Shown here: positions 14,823 to 21,223 of the stretch, one piece after another
How positions within the stretch are numbered: the first letter of the stretch is position 1
Layout: each line of letters opens with the position of its first letter
NCBI GenBank assembly: GCA_031549965.1
Contig: JAVBPB010000132.1
Span: 1 to 21,223 of the forward strand
Source: JAVBPB01 sp031549965
GTDB lineage: Bacteria; Bacillota; Clostridia; Lachnospirales; Lachnospiraceae
Reading direction: 5' to 3'
Length of the DNA: 21,223 bases
The notes under the pieces: model-generated
Databases searched by the model: none
What the model saw: only the letters and a program-made list of their open reading frames with translations
What the model was told of the DNA's origin: nothing
Made by a program: the position numbers and the translations under genes

Positions 14823-15833
14823 ATGAAAAAAAGAATACCACTGTTTTTATTTATAGTTGCCCTTATAATAATAGGTGCTAATAATTTTTACAATGACAAT
14901 ACTAAATATATTGAAAATGAAACTCAAACTGGAAACACTGGAGGGAATCTAAATAATGGAGGATATTTTTGCGAGTTCAATAATAAAGTCTATTTTAATA
15001 ATTATTTAGATAATGGCAGTTTATATGTAATGGATTCTAATCAGACTAATTTTAAAAAAATAAGGAATGATGTTTCCTCATACATTAACGTTTTAGATAA
15101 TTATATATTCTATTCCAGAAATAATAATTTAGTAAAAGGTAAAAAGAATACTATATTACGAGGAGAAATGAATGGCATTTATAGAATTGATTTTAATGGA
15201 AAAAATGTATTTCAATTATTTAATAATCCTTGCAAAGTAGTTAATGTAACTGGAAATTATGTATATTATCAGCATTATACTGATAACACAGGTGTAACAT
15301 TTTACAAGGTTAAAATTGATGGTAAAGAAGAAACTAAAATATCCGATCTTTCTATTAATCCTGCCAGTTCCTTTAATGGGAAAATATATTATACAGGTGT
15401 AGATCTTGATCACTACATATATTCGTATAATATTAATACCGACTCCACAGAGATTATTTACAAAGGTAACTGCTTTAATAGTGTTTTACACAATGGATAC
15501 ATTTATTTTATATCTGTTGAGGATAATTACAACATAGCAAGAGTAGATTTAAATGGAGAAAATAAAGAAGTTCTTATTAATGAACATTGTTTTACTTTTA
15601 ATCTTAATGATGATTATTTATATTATCAGGTTGATGATGGTAATAATTCTAAAATATGTGTGAGCAATATAGACGGAACTAACCAAGTTAAATTGATGGA
15701 TGGAAATTTTAACAGTATCAATGTTACAAGTACCTTTGTTTATTTCAAGGAACTTAATAGTGAACAATTTTATGAACTTCCAGTTGACGGTTCTTATGAT
15801 GTCAAACTCTTTAGTCCATTAGTCCTAAATTGA
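14823..15833 (+). CDS. DUF5050-type exported or membrane-anchored beta-propeller-like protein
   Basis: The start is set at 14823 by AAAGGAGGACGTT; an earlier in-frame ATG at 14796 lies upstream of that site. The product has 336 residues. Residues 1-20 (MKKRIPLFLFIVALIIIGAN) form a signal sequence or N-terminal anchor without a lipobox cysteine. The rest is built of repeats of roughly 40-50 residues with the pattern 'G-x-IYYxx-x(n)-IYRIDxNGxNxxxL', e.g. GIYRIDFNGKNVFQLF, NIARVDLNGENKEVLI and KICVSNIDGTNQVKLM. This is the DUF5050 (prolow-density-lipoprotein-receptor-like YWTD) style seen in many secreted clostridial proteins. No catalytic residues are evident. It probably acts as a surface binding protein; the ligand is unknown. 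It is a single gene. Confidence 0.8.
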   Translation: MKKRIPLFLFIVALIIIGANNFYNDNTKYIENETQTGNTGGNLNNGGYFCEFNNKVYFNNYLDNGSLYVMDSNQTNFKKIRNDVSSYINVLDNYIFYSRNNNLVKGKKNTILRGEMNGIYRIDFNGKNVFQLFNNPCKVVNVTGNYVYYQHYTDNTGVTFYKVKIDGKEETKISDLSINPASSFNGKIYYTGVDLDHYIYSYNINTDSTEIIYKGNCFNSVLHNGYIYFISVEDNYNIARVDLNGENKEVLINEHCFTFNLNDDYLYYQVDDGNNSKICVSNIDGTNQVKLMDGNFNSINVTSTFVYFKELNSEQFYELPVDGSYDVKLFSPLVLN

Positions 15834-15899
15834 TTTTTATTGTATTAATATTTATGTAAACTTCATTTAATATAAAAAACTGAAAATACAACAATCTCT

Positions 15900-15928
15900 T
15901 TGACTTTTTCAAAAATTTAAAGTATAAT
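15900..15928 (+). promoter_or_regulatory. Near-consensus sigma-A promoter of the 103-aa orphan gene
   Basis: TTGACT (15900-15905), a 17-base spacer and a perfect TATAAT (15923-15928). The start would fall about 25 bases before the ATG at 15961. Confidence 0.82.
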
Positions 15929-15960
15929 AAATTTATTAGGAAAACAGAGGATGATGACAT

Positions 15961-16272
15961 ATGAGCCAGCAGAAAAACAGAAAATCCTGTATAGCTATTA
16001 AGCGTAAGAATGGAGTAGATTATAGGAACTTTCCAGATGATCGATTAGAAACAATTGAGTATCATATTAACAATGTAACTAATGATTACAAATCAAATAG
16101 TAACACTACCGAAGAATTTAATGTTACTGAGGTTGCTTCAAAATTAAAATTACTTAACAAAGGGCTTGTTAATACAGTACCAGTAGTTTATTCCCATGAT
16201 AATTCAGGTCTGGTAATTATAAATATGACCCTTGAAAAACAAATCGTAGATTACATGTTTGTAATTCATTGA
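15961..16272 (+). CDS. Hypothetical protein, 103 aa
   Basis: I do not recognise this family. The product is soluble, has no signal peptide or membrane segment, and contains one cysteine (C10). The N-terminus is basic (SQQKNRKSCIAIKRKNGVDY), the middle is Asn/Thr-rich and polar, and the C-terminal half has alternating hydrophobic residues (VPVVYSHDNSGLVIINMTLE) suggesting a beta-sheet. A GAGG ribosome binding site at 15947-15950, a near-consensus promoter and a terminator 20 bases after the stop make it a real, probably well transcribed, monocistronic gene. Its function is open. The neighbours (DUF5050 gene and folate operon) give no direct clue. Confidence 0.75.
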   Translation: MSQQKNRKSCIAIKRKNGVDYRNFPDDRLETIEYHINNVTNDYKSNSNTTEEFNVTEVASKLKLLNKGLVNTVPVVYSHDNSGLVIINMTLEKQIVDYMFVIH

Positions 16273-16290
16273 TTTTAAGCTGAAAGTTTC

Positions 16291-16322
16291 AAAATAAGAC
16301 GCCTAATGGGGCGTCTTATTTT
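16291..16322. terminator. Terminator shared by the 103-aa gene and the folate operon
   Basis: AATAAGACGCC (16293-16303) pairs perfectly with GGCGTCTTATT (16310-16320) around a 6-base loop, with A and T runs outside (T7 on the plus strand, TTTT on the minus strand). It lies between convergent stops and should work in both directions. Confidence 0.88.
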
Positions 16323-16346
16323 TTTAGTATAGAGTTATACATAATT

Positions 16347-17351
16347 CTATCTATTTAAAAAATAGGTTAAATTTTCCAAAGTTATTTGATTTCTTAAAAT
16401 TTCTTTTTCTTGTTCTGATATGAAAGCACCATTAACAGAATTAATCATTAATTTTAGTATGTCATTATCACTGAAATCTAATTGTTTTGCTAATTCAATT
16501 TCATTTTTTATTGTTGTGTTTGACACAGTCATATTGTCAGTATTTATTGTTACAGATATACCTTGATTAAAGTACTGTTTAAGTGGGTGATCAAAAATAT
16601 CTGTTACTGCATTGGTTTGGATATTACTTGCAGGACACATTTCTAGTGTTATACCATTACTTTCTAAAGTCTCTAACAGGGATATGTCTTCTCTGGCTCT
16701 TACACCGTGTCCTATTCTCTTTGCTCCCATATCTATTGCAGACTTTACGCTGTATATTCCGTCTGCTTCACCTGCATGAATTGTAAAAGGAATGTCTAGG
16801 TCTTTTGCTAATTTAAATAATTCTTTAAATTCTGATGTTTTAAATATAGCTTCTGCACCAGCTAAGTCTACAGCAGCTACTCCGTTGTTTAAGAATTTCT
16901 TAGCTGTGTTTATAGTTTCAATATTTTCTTTTTGATTGTTATTTCCTCTCATACAGCATAAAATTAAGTTAGCTTTAATGGTTGATTCTTCATTTAATGC
17001 TTTTTTTAGCCCATTTATTGCACTTATAGTTACCTCTTCAATGCTTAGACCTTTCATAGTACTAAATTGTGGTGCAAATCTTATTTCAACATAGACAAGC
17101 CCTTGATTTGCAAGATCTTTTATTAATTCATATGTTACTCTTTCTATTGCACTGCCAATTTGTAAAACTTTTAGAGGAATATCAAATCTTTCCAAGTATT
17201 CATTTAAATCTTTGCATTTTTTAGGAGCACATAGAGCTTCCCTCATGTCTTTAATAGTCTTTTGAGCAAAAGAAATGTTTTGCTCCTTTGCTAATTCTAG
17301 TACTGTTTCTGGTTTTAGAGAACCATCTAAATGTAAATGTAAATCTATCAT
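16347..17351 (-). CDS. add: Adenosine deaminase
   Basis: This 334-residue protein hydrolyses adenosine (or deoxyadenosine) to inosine. The metal-dependent amidohydrolase motifs are all seen: H5-L-H7-L-D-G, H192-A-G-E195 (FTIHAGEADG), GH215G (RIGHGVRA) and T-D272-N273 (SVTINTDNMTVSNT). The second Asp of the common TDDP motif is Asn here; I believe TDN-x-TVS is usual in Firmicutes members. H5, H7, H192 and D272 bind zinc, and E195 is the proton shuttle by family analogy. The ATG lies four bases after the folB-folK stop, so it is the last gene of the folate operon and ends just before a shared terminator. Its link to folate is unclear; a deaminase of another aminopurine or pterin-like substrate cannot be excluded. 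Confidence 0.88.
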   Translation of the reverse strand: MIDLHLHLDGSLKPETVLELAKEQNISFAQKTIKDMREALCAPKKCKDLNEYLERFDIPLKVLQIGSAIERVTYELIKDLANQGLVYVEIRFAPQFSTMKGLSIEEVTISAINGLKKALNEESTIKANLILCCMRGNNNQKENIETINTAKKFLNNGVAAVDLAGAEAIFKTSEFKELFKLAKDLDIPFTIHAGEADGIYSVKSAIDMGAKRIGHGVRAREDISLLETLESNGITLEMCPASNIQTNAVTDIFDHPLKQYFNQGISVTINTDNMTVSNTTIKNEIELAKQLDFSDNDILKLMINSVNGAFISEQEKEILRNQITLENLTYFLNR

Positions 17352-17355
17352 ATAA

Positions 17356-18171
17356 TCATTCCTTTACTTTTTTATTTAAATTATTAATGTTTTCTTTTAA
17401 AATTGGATGAATTAAGTTTGGTGCAATCATTGATAATGGCTCTAATACAAATTTTCTATTAGCCATTTCTTTATGGGGAATTGTTAGAACCTCACTGTCT
17501 TCTATATAATCGTCATATATTAAAATATCTAAGTCAAGCGTCCTTGGACCCCATCTTATTGTTCTGACTCTGCCTAGTTCATTTTCTATTTCATTAAGCT
17601 TATTAAGCAATTCCATAGGAGTTAATAATGTATTAATTTCTATGCATCCATTTAAAAAATCATCTTGTTCTACATAACCTACAGGCTTTGTTTCAATTAA
17701 TTCAGATACTTTTAATACATTTATTTTTCTGTCATTACTGATAAGTTCTATAGCTTTTTTTAAAGTCAGAGCCTTATCTCCCATGTTTGATCCTAACGAA
17801 ATGTATGCTTTGTGCCACCTTCTTAAAATCTCTACAGAAACTGATTCAATTGGCAAAAGTATGGGTGCCCAAGGTTTTTTTATTTCAATTAATATTTGAT
17901 TTATTTTTTTGTATTTTATTAGTAATTCTTGGGCTATCTTTTCACCAATAGTTTCAATCAATTTACAGGTGTTGTTTTCCATAATATCTTTTATGTCATA
18001 ACAAACCTCTGCATAGTTTATTGATTCTAGTATGTCATCATGGATTGCCGCTTTCTTAATGTCTGTATAAAGAGTTGCAGAAACTAAGAATTTTTGCCCT
18101 AATATGTTTTCTTCCTTGTTTACGCCATGATAGCAGTATACTTCTAAATTAGTTATTTTAATCTTATCCAT
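17356..18171 (-). CDS. folK: Fused dihydroneopterin aldolase / HPPK (FolB-FolK)
   Basis: This 271-residue fusion catalyses two successive steps of folate synthesis. Residues 1-118 are FolB: YCYHGVNKEE (12-21), the pterin-anchoring Glu73 in LIETIGEKIA, and IEIKKPWAPI with the catalytic Lys at about 98-99. Residues 121-271 are 6-hydroxymethyl-7,8-dihydropterin pyrophosphokinase: YISLGSNMGD (123-132), KPVGYVEQDDFLN and RWGPRTLDLDIL (206-217), where D213 and D215 match the Mg2+ ligands of E. coli HPPK, then PHKEMANRKFVLEPL. It lies 19 bases after folP and 4 before add. Fusion of these two enzymes is known in Clostridia and others. The product joins p-aminobenzoate in the next step (FolP). Confidence 0.94.
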   Translation of the reverse strand: MDKIKITNLEVYCYHGVNKEENILGQKFLVSATLYTDIKKAAIHDDILESINYAEVCYDIKDIMENNTCKLIETIGEKIAQELLIKYKKINQILIEIKKPWAPILLPIESVSVEILRRWHKAYISLGSNMGDKALTLKKAIELISNDRKINVLKVSELIETKPVGYVEQDDFLNGCIEINTLLTPMELLNKLNEIENELGRVRTIRWGPRTLDLDILIYDDYIEDSEVLTIPHKEMANRKFVLEPLSMIAPNLIHPILKENINNLNKKVKE

Positions 18172-18190
18172 CTTAATTCCTTTCAGACAA

Positions 18191-18994
18191 TCAGTAAATT
18201 ATAGCTTCTGCCATTTTAATTGCTCTAAAATTTTCTTTAACATCATGCACCCTAAATATTCTACATCCTTTCATAAATCCAATAATATTAGTTGCAATTG
18301 TTCCTTCAATTCTTTCATTAACAGGTAAATCAAGAGTTAATCCAATAACTGATTTTCTTGAGGTTCCAAGCAAGAGTGGCAATTCAAATTTTTGCAATAG
18401 TTCTAAATTATTTAATAACTCTATATTTTGTTTTAAGTCTTTGGCAAATCCAATTCCCGGATCAATCATTATCTTATTTCTATCTATTCCTTCATTTTGT
18501 GCTATTATTAAGCTTTGGGATAAATCAACAAGAACATCTTCTAAAAAATTATTGTACACTGTATTATTTCTATTATGCATTAAGCAACAGCACACATCAT
18601 ATTCCTTTATAACATTTGCCATACTATTGTCATATTTAAGCCCCCAAATATCATTTATTAAAGAAGCTCCTGCCTTTATAGCTTCTTTGGCAACTTGTGA
18701 CTTATAAGTATCTACTGATATTATGATTTCAAAATTATCTCTTATCTTCTCAACTAATGGAATAACCCTCTCTATTTCTTCCTGTTCAGAAATTTTAACA
18801 TGTCCTGGTCTGGTAGATTCTCCTCCAATATCTATAATATCAGCACCATCAAAAATCATTTTTTCTGTTTGCAAAAGTGCCTGAGATAAATTTAGATAAT
18901 TTCCTCCATCTGAAAATGAATCAGGAGTGCTATTTAATATTCCCATAATATAGCCACATTTATCAAATTCAAACAATTTATTGCCTATTAACAT
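18191..18994 (-). CDS. folP: Dihydropteroate synthase
   Basis: The 267-residue product condenses the pterin pyrophosphate from HPPK with p-aminobenzoate and is the sulfonamide target. It is a TIM barrel with all landmark loops: MGILNSTPDSFSDGG (17-31), IDIGGESTRPG (54-64), SVDTYKSQVA, LINDIWGL, MIDPGIGFAK (176-185), LLLGTSRKSVIG (207-218) and FRVHDV (247-252). The length is normal. GGAG stands 11 bases before the ATG. It lies 20 bases after the HD-domain gene and 19 before the folB-folK fusion. An odd CCCL run occurs at residues 135-138 (VCCCLMH). Confidence 0.95.
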   Translation of the reverse strand: MLIGNKLFEFDKCGYIMGILNSTPDSFSDGGNYLNLSQALLQTEKMIFDGADIIDIGGESTRPGHVKISEQEEIERVIPLVEKIRDNFEIIISVDTYKSQVAKEAIKAGASLINDIWGLKYDNSMANVIKEYDVCCCLMHNRNNTVYNNFLEDVLVDLSQSLIIAQNEGIDRNKIMIDPGIGFAKDLKQNIELLNNLELLQKFELPLLLGTSRKSVIGLTLDLPVNERIEGTIATNIIGFMKGCRIFRVHDVKENFRAIKMAEAIIY

Positions 18995-19014
18995 ATTTCG
19001 AGGTTCTCCTTAAT

Positions 19015-19497
19015 CTAAAAATCTATTCCTTTATTCTTCTTTTTATCATCCCAGTTACATTTCTGACTTTCCTTACATCTAAAACAATTTCTGGATTTTT
19101 TATCCGCTTTATATAAAATATAAGAAAGTGAACTTTCATCTTCGGTTGTAAGAGTTCTATGGCAAAGAATAGCTTCTACAATTAATTCTATTTCATCCTC
19201 TTTAAAACCACAATCTGCTAAAATATGTGGTGCAAGCTTAGCACTGGCAATATTATGAGGAATTCCCTTATCATATTGAACATGTTTACCAATGTCATGT
19301 AATAATCCTGCTGCATAAACTACTTCTTTATTAAGCTTAATCTGATTTTCTAAAACCATAATGTATGCAATCCTTGATACATCCAGTAAATGTCTCATCC
19401 CATGCTTACAGTATTGTCTATTTTTTTCATCCGACTTTATCTTATTTAAAGCATTAATAAATTCTTCATGGTTCATTATTTTATTAATTCTGTCCAT
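19015..19497 (-). CDS. HD-domain metal-dependent hydrolase with C-terminal Cys cluster, in folate operon
   Basis: The start at ATG 19497 (MDRINKIMNH) has AAAAGGAGTAAC upstream, giving 160 residues; the longer frame to 19533 lacks a ribosome binding site. The HD superfamily ligands are present: H36 (HGMRHLLDV), H67-D68 (GLLHDIGK) and D132 (LYKADKKS). H81 (IPHNIAS) and H113 (LCHRTL) add a likely second metal site, as in YqeK-type HD phosphohydrolases. After D132 comes C138-x2-C141-x5-C147 (RNCFRCKESQKCNW), which may bind a further metal. It sits between folC and folP, gaps 47 and 20 bases. HD proteins act on phosphate esters and nucleotides, so a role in pterin triphosphate dephosphorylation is possible but unproven. 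Confidence 0.85.
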   Translation of the reverse strand: MDRINKIMNHEEFINALNKIKSDEKNRQYCKHGMRHLLDVSRIAYIMVLENQIKLNKEVVYAAGLLHDIGKHVQYDKGIPHNIASAKLAPHILADCGFKEDEIELIVEAILCHRTLTTEDESSLSYILYKADKKSRNCFRCKESQKCNWDDKKKNKGIDF

Positions 19498-19544
19498 AGT
19501 TACTCCTTTTGCTGTCCTAAATATATTAATCAAAACCTCAAACT

Positions 19545-20834
19545 CTACTTATCATTTAAATATCCTTTAATGTCTTTTAAAAATGAAAGTGAACCAAAAG
19601 CAACAATTACAAATTCATTTTTATACTTATTACACATACTTATTGATTCGTCAACTGCTTTATAAACACTTTCAATGTCCACTACATTACTGCAATATTT
19701 TCGAGCCAAAAGAGCCAGCTCTTTAGAAGATAACCCCCGTATATTATTAGGTGTTATACAAAAAATCGTATGTGCCAAGCCTGCCGTATGAAACAATATT
19801 TTTTCATATTCCTTATCACCAAACACTCCAACAATAAAAATAATCTTTTTATCAATAAAATAAGTCCTAACTGAATCAGCCAGTGCTATTGCTGCTTCTT
19901 CATTATGAGCACCATCTATAATAAACAAAGGTTCCCTACAAACAACCTCAAATCTCCCTCCCCAATACGCCCTTGACAATCCCCTATACACCGAATCATC
20001 ATCAATACAATATCCCAACCTTTTAAGCATAAAAGCTGTTTCCATTGCCGTAACCGCATTATATATTTGATGCTTCCCAATTAAATGTATACATACATTA
20101 TCAAAATTTCTATAAGAAAATTTAACAAAAGAAATATTAGATTCAAGCACCAAAATTTCCTTAAAATCTGCAAAAACTATCTCCGAATTTTCATCTGCCG
20201 CCTTTTTACACAAAACATCCCTAACCACTTCATCCTGATCATAAGAAATTACAACAGAGTCATTTTTAATAATCCCAGCCTTCTCAACTGCAATCTTCTC
20301 CAAACTATCTCCCAATATCCCCATATGATCCATACTCACCGAAGTAATCACTGAACAAACCGGCTTTTTAATCACATTAGTAGCATCCAGTCTCCCACCA
20401 AGCCCCGTTTCAATCAAAACAACATCACAATCGTATTCAGCAAAAAAATAAAACGCCAAAGCCGTTTCAATCTCATACTGAGTCGGATGGCACAACCCCT
20501 TAGCAATCATACAATCTATTTTATCCTTAATAACAGACATACAAAAAGAAACTTCTTCCTCACTAATATATCTACAAGAAATCTGAATCTTCTCTCTATA
20601 TTCATAGACCACCGGAGAAATATACTTCCCAACCTTATACCCAGCTTCACATAAAATAGCTTCAACAAAAGCAATAGTCGAGCCCTTTCCATTAGTTCCT
20701 GCAAAATGAATTATTTTAAGTTTTTCCTCTGGATGTCCCATTTCTTCCAGCAAATTATTAATATTTAAAAGTCCAAGCACACTTCCAAATCTATTAGTGC
20801 TTTCAACATACTCCATTGCCTCTATATAATTCAC
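19545..20834 (-). CDS. folC: Folylpolyglutamate synthase / dihydrofolate synthase
   Basis: The 429-residue ATP-dependent ligase (Mur ligase superfamily) adds glutamate to dihydropteroate and to reduced folates. Seen are the P-loop GTNGKGS (46-52), YISPVVYEYREKIQI (the folate/omega-loop region, 71-85), ETGLGGRLDATN, SMDHMGILGDSLEKIAVEKA with the Mg2+-binding His, and the C-terminal domain with IIDGAHNEEA and VGVFGDKEYE. The start is a GTG at 20834-20832, preceded by GAGGTGATG; no ATG in this frame has a good site. It is the first gene of the folate operon. The predicted transcription start is only about 12 bases before the GTG. GTP cyclohydrolase (folE) is not in the window. Confidence 0.94.
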   Translation of the reverse strand: MNYIEAMEYVESTNRFGSVLGLLNINNLLEEMGHPEEKLKIIHFAGTNGKGSTIAFVEAILCEAGYKVGKYISPVVYEYREKIQISCRYISEEEVSFCMSVIKDKIDCMIAKGLCHPTQYEIETALAFYFFAEYDCDVVLIETGLGGRLDATNVIKKPVCSVITSVSMDHMGILGDSLEKIAVEKAGIIKNDSVVISYDQDEVVRDVLCKKAADENSEIVFADFKEILVLESNISFVKFSYRNFDNVCIHLIGKHQIYNAVTAMETAFMLKRLGYCIDDDSVYRGLSRAYWGGRFEVVCREPLFIIDGAHNEEAAIALADSVRTYFIDKKIIFIVGVFGDKEYEKILFHTAGLAHTIFCITPNNIRGLSSKELALLARKYCSNVVDIESVYKAVDESISMCNKYKNEFVIVAFGSLSFLKDIKGYLNDK

Positions 20835-20852
20835 ACCATCACCTCAAATTCA

Positions 20853-20881
20853 ATAATATCATACTTTAATAAACTTAACAA
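20853..20881 (-). promoter_or_regulatory. Sigma-A-type promoter of the folate operon
   Basis: On the minus strand TTGTTA (20881-20876), a 17-base spacer and TATTAT (20858-20853). This places the start almost at the Shine-Dalgarno sequence (20845-20837), a very short leader with no room for a riboswitch. Confidence 0.6.
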
Positions 20882-20918
20882 TTTATATTTTAAAAGACCT
20901 GTCAGTACAATAAGTTAT

Positions 20919-21085
20919 TGAAAAAATCCTTCAATACACTAAATTAATTTTTCAGATGAATATGAGTGTATATATATCCAATTGTGCAGACCGGCCGATG
21001 AAGGGTTACTATTCACTGCCAATCTTGCTGACTTAAGGTTTTGTCCTACGGACGCTTTGCTTTTAGTCTTTTGACTCCATGTGAG
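20919..21085 (+). repeat. Gene-free DNA sharing two blocks with the 13.1-kb palindromic element
   Basis: TGAAAAAATCCTT (20919-20931) and AATTTTTCAGATGAATA (20946-20962) match the minus strand of 13178-13223 in order and similar spacing; the 17-base block is identical. A second block, 21051-21085 (GCTTTGC ... TTTAGTCTTT ... ACTCCATG), matches the minus strand of 13227-13263 with a few differences. Between them lies unmatched DNA with the small hairpin GTCC-tac-GGAC (21043-21053). No gene or RNA family was recognised in 20882-21223. Confidence 0.6.
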
Positions 21086-21086
21086 A

Positions 21087-21223
21087 GGGCTTATTATACT
21101 TTATAATGGCAGATATGCCAAACATTCCAATGAGCCATAAACAACCCATTAGGAAGAATGCTTCCTAATGGGTATTGTCTCATTTCCATGGCATATAATG
21201 CCATTATAAAGTATAATAAGCCC
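21087..21223. repeat. 137-bp near-perfect hairpin (MITE-like), possibly continuing past the window
   Basis: The 25 bases at 21087-21111 (GGGCTTATTATAC ... ATGGCA) are the exact reverse complement of the last 25 bases of the window. With one small bulge the pairing continues through ATATGCCA/TGGCATAT. The centre carries a second perfect stem, ACCCATTAGGAAG with CTTCCTAATGGGT around a 4-base AATG loop (about 21146-21175). The whole unit folds into one rod. It is non-coding and directly abuts the repeat-family block at 21051-21085. Confidence 0.75.

Noticed and set aside
18358..18707. Plus-strand open frames opposite folP
   Set aside because: They overlap a gene with complete dihydropteroate synthase motifs and have no ribosome binding sites; they are antisense shadows.
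20882..21085. Possible structured RNA, tRNA or riboswitch for the folate operon
   Set aside because: No cloverleaf and no tetrahydrofolate riboswitch features were recognised; the predicted folC promoter lies downstream of this stretch, so it would not be in the transcript.

Overview
The window is AT-rich with strong GGAGG-type ribosome binding sites, sigma-A-like promoters and AGA-rich arginine codons. The protein families (NatA/NatB-type ABC exporter, AroQ-PheA P-protein, FolB-FolK fusion, DUF5050, HtrA with one membrane anchor) point to a low-GC Gram-positive anaerobe of the Clostridia or a close relative. The genus cannot be fixed from this sequence alone.

Left edge (1-2500): accessory DNA. 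A short minus-strand cassette encodes a 59-aa helix-turn-helix protein translationally coupled to an excisionase-like protein, followed by the start of another gene cut by the window edge. It diverges from a DUF6076-type zinc-ribbon protein across a promoter with an inverted-repeat operator. This looks like the regulatory end of an integrative element. Beyond it lies a frameshifted, truncated ISAs1-family transposase remnant.

2500-6300: a MarR regulator and NmrA-like NAD(P)-binding protein form a two-gene operon. Next is an M15-type peptidase with a peptidoglycan-binding domain on the plus strand, convergent with an HtrA serine protease; a bidirectional terminator lies between them.

6400-14400 (minus strand): a cytoplasmic GH2 beta-galactosidase-like enzyme whose promoter is overlaid by a perfect 18-bp inverted repeat; a three-gene ABC-2 exporter operon (ATPase and two permeases, overlapping or abutting); a 186-bp palindromic MITE-like repeat; and pheA (chorismate mutase, prephenate dehydratase and ACT domain) with a near-consensus promoter.

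14750-16330: two plus-strand single genes with good promoters, an exported or anchored DUF5050 propeller-like protein and a 103-aa orphan.

16340-20900 (minus strand): a compact folate operon read folC, HD-domain hydrolase, folP, folB-folK fusion, add. The HD protein carries a likely two-metal site and a C-terminal Cys cluster. It has no standard place in the textbook pathway and is a reasonable candidate for the poorly defined dihydroneopterin triphosphate dephosphorylation step.

Right edge (20900-21223): non-coding repeat DNA. It shares two blocks with the palindromic element near 13.1 kb and ends in a 137-bp near-perfect hairpin. No CRISPR array, tRNA or rRNA was seen. The best candidates for something undescribed are the repeat family and the HD/adenosine-deaminase additions to the folate operon.
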